Below the pieces are notes generated by a model, which was not told the DNA's origin, did not search any database, and saw only the letters and a list, made by a program, of their open reading frames with translations. From Bryobacteraceae bacterium (GTDB lineage: Bacteria > Acidobacteriota > Terriglobia > Bryobacterales > Bryobacteraceae), in the NCBI GenBank assembly GCA_030039005.1, contig JASHQT010000026.1, positions 1 to 12,152 of the forward strand: DNA of 12,152 nt. Reading direction: 5' to 3'. Positions within the stretch are counted from its first letter, which is position 1. Every line of letters starts with the position of its first letter. A program made the translations under genes and the position numbers. Below, piece by piece: positions 7,957 to 12,152 of this stretch.

Positions 7957-9192
7957 ATGAAAATCCTGGTGATCGGATCGGGCGGGCGCGAACATGCGCT
8001 GTGCTGGAAGCTGGCGCAGAGCCCGAAGACCTCGGCCTTATATGCAGCGCCGGGCAACCCCGGGATCGCGCAGGTGGCGAATTGTCTTGCGACCACCGAT
8101 TATTTGGCAGCGGCTGAATCGATCGAGGCGGATTTGACGGTGGTGGGCCCGGAAGTTCCGCTGGCCGCGGGCATCGTGGATCAGTTTCGCGCGCGAGGGC
8201 GGAGAATTGTCGGACCTACCGCCGCGGCGGCGCGTATCGAATCGAGCAAAGGGTTCGCGAAGGAACTGATGCTGCGCGCGGGGATTCCGACAGCTCGATT
8301 TGCGACCGCGAATAGCGCGGAAGAAGCGCGCGACGCGCTCCTCGAATTCGATCTGCCTGTCGTACTCAAGGCCGATGGCTTGGCCGCGGGCAAAGGCGTG
8401 ATCATCGCGAAAACTCATCACGAGGCGAACCAGACGATCGAGCATTTGATGGCGCTTGGATCGAGCCTGGTAATCGAGGAGTTTCTGGTGGGCGAGGAAG
8501 CGAGCTTCATTGTGCTCAGCGACGGCGTGAATATGGTGCCGCTTGAGCCGGTGCAGGATCACAAGGCCATCCACGACGGCGATCAGGGCCCGAACACCGG
8601 CGGCATGGGCGCTTATTGCGACGGCCGGATTCTCGATGCGTTCAAGCAGGAACTAGTGATGGCGCAAGTGATCCGACCCGCGATTGCGCAGATGCGTTCG
8701 GAAGGCGTCCCGTTCACCGGGTTTTTGTACGCAGGCCTGATGATGACGGCACAAGGGCCAAAGGTAGTTGAGTTCAATGCACGCCTGGGTGATCCCGAAA
8801 CGCAAGTACTGATGCATCGCATGGCGTCCGACTTCGTCGAACCGCTGTTCGCGGCCGCGCATGGCGCGCTGGAGGAAACGCTGCTCGATTGGAAGGCCGA
8901 TCCTTCGGTGTGTGTCGTAATCGCGGCGGCGGGATATCCGGGCACGGTGCGGAGTGGCGACAAGATCACCGGCCTGGACCAGGTTCGCGAAGCAATGGTG
9001 TTTCACGCGGGCACGAAGGATGCAGGAGATGCGATTGTCACTTCCGGCGGGCGCGTGCTAGGCGTGACGGCAAGCGCGACAACGCTCGATGCGGCGATCG
9101 AGAACACCTATGCCGAAGTTCGCAAGATCCACTTTGAGGGGATGCAGTATCGCACCGACATCGGGCGCAAGGGGCTAAAACGTTGGGCTTGA
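7957..9192 (+). CDS. purD: Phosphoribosylamine--glycine ligase PurD
   Basis: The product has 411 residues from the ATG at 7957, starting [19 protein letters not shown], the standard GARS N-terminus. The ATP-grasp core shows [11 protein letters not shown] (62-72), [14 protein letters not shown] (135-148), [10 protein letters not shown] (211-220) and the family signature RLGDPETQ (276-283). The frame is open a further 89 codons upstream, but that part is antisense to mnmG and absent from the family. PurD makes glycinamide ribonucleotide in step two of purine synthesis. It stands alone here, without other pur genes, 33 bases from the divergent mnmG start. No Shine-Dalgarno site is obvious. Its TGA stop lies within the -35 box of the next promoter. 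Confidence 0.98.
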   Translation: MKILVIGSGGREHALCWKLAQSPKTSALYAAPGNPGIAQVANCLATTDYLAAAESIEADLTVVGPEVPLAAGIVDQFRARGRRIVGPTAAAARIESSKGFAKELMLRAGIPTARFATANSAEEARDALLEFDLPVVLKADGLAAGKGVIIAKTHHEANQTIEHLMALGSSLVIEEFLVGEEASFIVLSDGVNMVPLEPVQDHKAIHDGDQGPNTGGMGAYCDGRILDAFKQELVMAQVIRPAIAQMRSEGVPFTGFLYAGLMMTAQGPKVVEFNARLGDPETQVLMHRMASDFVEPLFAAAHGALEETLLDWKADPSVCVVIAAAGYPGTVRSGDKITGLDQVREAMVFHAGTKDAGDAIVTSGGRVLGVTASATTLDAAIENTYAEVRKIHFEGMQYRTDIGRKGLKRWA

Positions 9193-9218
9193 CACTATAT
9201 ATCCATTCATGATATATC
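9189..9218 (+). promoter_or_regulatory. Promoter of the padR-ABC operon
   Basis: TTGACA at 9189-9194, overlapping the purD stop, then TATATC at 9213-9218 after 18 bases. The predicted start lies only about 5-7 bases before the padR ATG at 9230, so the mRNA would be nearly leaderless. Confidence 0.6.
9197..9217. promoter_or_regulatory. Probable PadR operator
   Basis: A perfect inverted repeat, ATATATC, 7-base spacer, GATATAT, fills the space between the -35 and -10 boxes and overlaps the -10. The right arm is part of a second small palindrome, TGATATATCA (9210-9219). The position fits repression by the PadR protein encoded next. Confidence 0.6.
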
Positions 9219-9229
9219 ATTGATCGAGT

Positions 9230-9562
9230 ATGGAGCCCGATCAGCCCCTCGCACCCGCAGCCTTCCTGATCCTGTTGGCGCTTGCCAGCGGCGACAAGCA
9301 TGGCTACGCGATTATGCAGGAGGCGCGCCAGCTTTCCGACAGCACCCTTCAGATCGGGCCCGCTACGCTCTACACCACCATCCAGCGCCTGCTCGATTCG
9401 GACCGCATCCGCGAAGTGTCCGGTCCCGAGAAAGGCGACAGCCGGCGCCGCTATTATCGATTGACGGCGGCCGGCAAGCTTGCCCTCCAATCTGAAATCG
9501 CGCGCATGGAAGCCTTAGTGCGGAAATCGAAAGCCATGCGGCTGAGGCCGGCGGAGTCGTGA
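9230..9562 (+). CDS. PadR-family transcriptional regulator
   Basis: The product has 110 residues, typical of the short PadR subfamily. The winged helix-turn-helix shows LILLALASGDKHGYAIMQEA (about 13-32), IGPATLYTTIQRLLDSDRIRE (about 42-62) and the wing DSRRRYYRLTAAG (about 70-82). A short C-terminal helix for dimerisation follows. The ATG at 9230 lies a few bases after the predicted transcription start and has no Shine-Dalgarno site. Its stop overlaps the next start as TGATG. PadR proteins of this type usually repress their own operon and a linked ABC transporter until a ligand, often a toxic compound, binds. The ligand here is unknown. Confidence 0.95.
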   Translation: MEPDQPLAPAAFLILLALASGDKHGYAIMQEARQLSDSTLQIGPATLYTTIQRLLDSDRIREVSGPEKGDSRRRYYRLTAAGKLALQSEIARMEALVRKSKAMRLRPAES

Positions 9563-9978
9563 TGCGACTTTTGCAAACGAGCGCGTGGCTGTATCGAAAG
9601 CTCCTGTGGGCTTATCCCGCGGATTTGCGCCGCAGCTTTGGCGACGAGATGGCGATGATCTTCGCGGCCGATCTCGCAGAGCGGGGGGTGATCGCAACTT
9701 GGGGCTGCGCGTTCACTGAACTTGCGACCATCGCTTTGCCCGGCCTGCAATCGCAACCCGTCGTGCTTGTGCCCGCGTTGGCGTTCGTTTTCGCAGCCTC
9801 AAGCCTAAGCGTGGAGCTAGGCTGCGCGGTGCACTTCGCCGGACCAATGGGGGCCGCGAAACTTTTGGAACAATTTCGGCTGGCTGTTTTCCTGCCCAGC
9901 ACCCTGAATGCGGTCGTGGCCCTGGTAGTCACGCGATTCTACGCCAGCCGCGCGGTCACCACGCTCCAACTGGATTGA
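9562..9978 (+). CDS. Small membrane protein of the PadR-ABC operon, unknown function
   Basis: The product has 138 residues from the ATG at 9562 (a GTG at 9559 is also possible). The N-terminal 45 residues carry LYRKLLWAYPADLRRSFGDEMAMIFAADL. This YPxxxRxxFGxEM pattern also occurs at the N-terminus of acidobacterial PadR-linked permeases and in small companion proteins. Hydrophobic stretches at about 70-92 and 108-126 suggest two or three membrane segments. It sits between padR (TGATG overlap) and the ABC ATPase (4-base gap), so it is almost certainly co-transcribed. It may be an accessory subunit, or a prefix domain separated from a permease. No enzymatic motif was seen. Confidence 0.8.
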   Translation: MRLLQTSAWLYRKLLWAYPADLRRSFGDEMAMIFAADLAERGVIATWGCAFTELATIALPGLQSQPVVLVPALAFVFAASSLSVELGCAVHFAGPMGAAKLLEQFRLAVFLPSTLNAVVALVVTRFYASRAVTTLQLD

Positions 9979-9982
9979 TCTC

Positions 9983-10777
9983 GTGCTCGAAATTCGGCAT
10001 CTTACCAAGCGCTTTCGCGGTGCGCCCGTCGTAGATGACGTGAGTTTCGAGGTGCGGCCGGGCGAGATCACAGGCTATCTGGGGCCAAACGGATCGGGAA
10101 AATCCACGACGGTGAAGATCCTCACAGGCCTGTTGCACGCCAGCTCCGGCCACATCTACTATGGCGGGCAAAACGTTTCCGACGATCCGGTCGCGTTCCG
10201 GCGGCGCGTCGGATATGTTCCAGAAGAGCCCCATCTTTACGGATACCTCACGGGTCTTGAATATCTGGAACTCGCTGGCGGACTGCGCGGGCTTCCGGCA
10301 AAGCTCGTGACCGAGCGCTCCAATCGTCTGCTCAACCTGTTGTACCTCGAAGACGCGCGCTGGATGGCGATTTCGAATTATTCGAAGGGCATGAAGCAGC
10401 GCGTCCTGATTGCGGCCGCGCTTTTGCATGACCCCGACGTCTTGATTTTTGACGAGGCGCAATCCGGGCTCGATATCACGAACAGCCTGCTATTTCGTCA
10501 TCTGCTGCGCGAGCTCGCGCAACTTGGGAAAGCCGTCCTTTATATCTCCCATATTCTGGAGCTGGTCGAGAAGGTGTGCGATCACATTGTCGTGATCCAC
10601 AAGGGCCACATCGTCGCCGACGATTCCGTCGCCAACCTGCGCACGCTGATGCAGCGGCCGAGCCTGGAAGGTGTCTTCATTCAGCTTGTGCAGCAAGACG
10701 ACCTGGAGGCGCGGGCCAAGGCGATTGCATCCGCGATCGGGCACTCTGCGAGCGGGCACTCTCTGATCAAGCTATGA
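9983..10777 (+). CDS. ABC-2-type exporter ATP-binding protein
   Basis: The product has 264 residues from the GTG at 9983. It shows Walker A GPNGSGKST (34-42), a Q-loop-region motif YVPEEPHLYG (79-88) in which glutamate replaces the usual glutamine, the signature NYSKGMKQR (132-140), Walker B VLIFDEA (153-159) with E158 as catalytic base, DEAQSGLD where most relatives have DEPTSGLD, and switch histidine in YISH (H190). The class is the CcmA/drug-export ABC-2 type. A 15-base tandem repeat near the 3' end (10738-10762) gives a GHSASGHS tail. The stop overlaps the next start as ATGA, coupling it to the permease. The cargo is unknown. A PadR-regulated exporter suggests drug, peptide or lipid efflux. 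Confidence 0.94.
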   Translation: MLEIRHLTKRFRGAPVVDDVSFEVRPGEITGYLGPNGSGKSTTVKILTGLLHASSGHIYYGGQNVSDDPVAFRRRVGYVPEEPHLYGYLTGLEYLELAGGLRGLPAKLVTERSNRLLNLLYLEDARWMAISNYSKGMKQRVLIAAALLHDPDVLIFDEAQSGLDITNSLLFRHLLRELAQLGKAVLYISHILELVEKVCDHIVVIHKGHIVADDSVANLRTLMQRPSLEGVFIQLVQQDDLEARAKAIASAIGHSASGHSLIKL

Positions 10778-12152
10778 ACACGCGCGAGCCATCTACTTTT
10801 CGCCTTCTGCGGAAACTTTTTCTGAATCGCTTCTTTGAAAACGACGGTGTCTCGCCGGGCGGGGGATTTCAAATCAACGTCTATCAGGTCCTCGGCGTCC
10901 TCGCGGCAATCGGTCTGCTGATCGGCTATTACGTGGTCATGGAATTCATGGCGCTCTCTCTCAGGCCATTGGGGCCCGAAATCGAGTGGGCTCTCCGGGA
11001 CCTGCGGCTGTTCTTTTGCGCCTACGCCTTCGGGGTAGCGGGTTTCGCGGCGGTGTTCGAGTGGGACATGCTTTTTCCGGACCGCCGCGACTTCCTGATC
11101 CTGGCGCCATTTCCAATCCCGCTGCGGGAACTGGTGGCCGCGAAATTCGCCGCACTTGCGTTGTTCCTTCTGATGTTCGCCGGCGCTGTGAACGCCTCTT
11201 CCGATTTGTTGATGATGCTAGCGAACGCATTCGCACCGCATCTTCGAGCCACGGGCTTCCGGCTGATCCTCGCGCAGATTGTTGCGACGGGAGGTGCGTC
11301 AGCCTTCGCTTTTCTCGCCGTCACTGCCGTGCAAGGCATTTTGATCAACGTGACATCGGCCAAAATCTTTCGCCGTGTTTCGCCCTGGATCCAGATGCTC
11401 GGCCTGAGCGTGATGGTAATCTCGACGCTCGGCTTTCCCGCTTACGCCGGCCTCATCCGGTCCGGAGTCGAACAGCATCAGCGATGGCTGTATCTATTTC
11501 CTCCCGTGTGGTTCGGTGGGCTGTACGAAATGATTCTTGGCGGCGGAAACCCGATGCTGGCTTCGCTTGGGATCTTCGCACTGGAAATGACCGGGGCTGC
11601 GCTGCTGATTGTCGCGCTGAGCTGGGGCCTGGGCTTCCGGCGGCATTTCCGCCGCACGCTCGAGACCGAAGATGCGCCGCACCGCCCGCGGCGGTGGAAC
11701 GCCCCGCACTGGCTGCTCCCCAATCCACACGAGCGGACTTTGTTCGGCTTCATCGGGAAAACGTTGGCTCGGAGCCAAAAACACCAGTTCTTTCTCGCCG
11801 CATATCTTAGCGCCGGGTTGTGCGTGGCCGGATTCTTTTGCATTGCGTTGCGCCATGGGCGAATCGCGCTGTCGACGTCCGGCGCCCGCTCGGCCGCGTT
11901 CGTCCTCGGTTTCTTCTTGATCTCGGGCTTTCGAGCCGTGTTCCAATTTCCAGCGGAATTGGGCGCGAATTGGATCTTCCGGATCACGGAAGCGAAATGG
12001 ACGGAGCTAGCGCGCAGCGCGACCCGAAAGGCCGCGCTCGCCATCAGCCTGATCGCACTGTTGGCCATGGCTCTGCCACTCGAGCTGGAAGTTTGGCATT
12101 GGACGATCGTGCTGGAACACTGCGCGGTGCAAATCGTCGCCGCCGCGCTGCT
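10774..12152 (+). CDS. ABC-2-type transporter permease (3' end beyond window)
   Basis: An ATG at 10774 overlaps the ATPase stop (ATGA) and the frame is open to the right edge, giving 459 complete codons. The protein starts hydrophilic and then has membrane segments at about 38-60, 78-96, 123-140, 165-192, 207-226, 240-256, 264-286, 338-360, 373-390 and 420-437. A charged loop at about 288-320 separates two membrane halves. The length and topology fit the large permease partner of acidobacterial PadR-linked ABC-2 exporters, in which a conserved sequence motif is hard to see by eye. No extracellular MacB-type domain is present in the visible part. The gene assignment rests on topology, the ATGA overlap and codon use matching the rest of the operon. 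Confidence 0.88.
   Translation, partial: MNTREPSTFRLLRKLFLNRFFENDGVSPGGGFQINVYQVLGVLAAIGLLIGYYVVMEFMALSLRPLGPEIEWALRDLRLFFCAYAFGVAGFAAVFEWDMLFPDRRDFLILAPFPIPLRELVAAKFAALALFLLMFAGAVNASSDLLMMLANAFAPHLRATGFRLILAQIVATGGASAFAFLAVTAVQGILINVTSAKIFRRVSPWIQMLGLSVMVISTLGFPAYAGLIRSGVEQHQRWLYLFPPVWFGGLYEMILGGGNPMLASLGIFALEMTGAALLIVALSWGLGFRRHFRRTLETEDAPHRPRRWNAPHWLLPNPHERTLFGFIGKTLARSQKHQFFLAAYLSAGLCVAGFFCIALRHGRIALSTSGARSAAFVLGFFLISGFRAVFQFPAELGANWIFRITEAKWTELARSATRKAALAISLIALLAMALPLELEVWHWTIVLEHCAVQIVAAAL

Noticed and set aside
7924..7995. Upstream ATG start for mnmG
   Set aside because: It would add 24 residues absent from the family and overlap purD. The GTG at 7923 gives the normal N-terminus.
8998..9013. 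A TGTTTCACG motif resembling half of parS
   Set aside because: The right half (CGGGCAC) departs from the consensus and the CACGTG core is broken, so it is probably chance within purD.
10986..11810. A 274-codon plus-strand frame within the permease region
   Set aside because: It is out of frame with the ATPase-coupled permease frame, which shows clear membrane segments. This frame is Arg/Pro/Ala-rich with no domain.

Overview
The window is high-GC, densely packed bacterial chromosome. The gene set and style suggest an Acidobacteria-like organism: mnmG-rsmG-parA-parB in a row, GTG/TTG starts with few Shine-Dalgarno sites, a PadR-controlled ABC exporter, and TTGACA-type promoters. This assignment is inference from gene content only. 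No mobile element, CRISPR array or origin of replication was seen.

Left part (1-3377, minus strand): an export and surface-glycan block, read right to left. It holds a Wzt-type O-antigen ABC transporter ATPase, a SAM methyltransferase with a long C-terminal coiled coil, and a membrane-anchored family 2 glycosyltransferase that runs off the left edge. The three genes overlap and look like one operon. The Wzt plus methyltransferase/coiled-coil pairing resembles the WbdD/Wzt logic, in which a terminal modification caps a polysaccharide and is read by the Wzt C-terminal domain. The Wzm permease partner is not in the window.

Intergenic part (3378-3721): upstream of wzt is a 343-base gap full of perfect inverted repeats that nest into one consistent secondary structure, with a possible loop-linker pseudoknot. 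A minus-strand TTGACA promoter would start transcription almost exactly at the first hairpin. This is the best candidate for an undescribed element: a structured leader or a separate small RNA. A divergent promoter then drives a CAU-anticodon tRNA (3722-3798).

Middle part (3800-7923, minus strand): mnmG, rsmG, parA and parB in order, all touching or overlapping. They cover tRNA wobble modification, 16S rRNA methylation and chromosome partition. Two parS-like palindromes lie at the rsmG/parA junction. One is a perfect match to the widely conserved parS consensus and sits 2 bases from the parA start codon, so ParB could bind and spread from its own operon.

Right part (7957-12152, plus strand): purD (purine synthesis) diverges from mnmG. 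A compact operon follows: padR, a small membrane protein, an ABC ATPase, and a large ABC permease that runs off the right edge. Its promoter carries a 7-7-7 dyad fitting PadR autoregulation.
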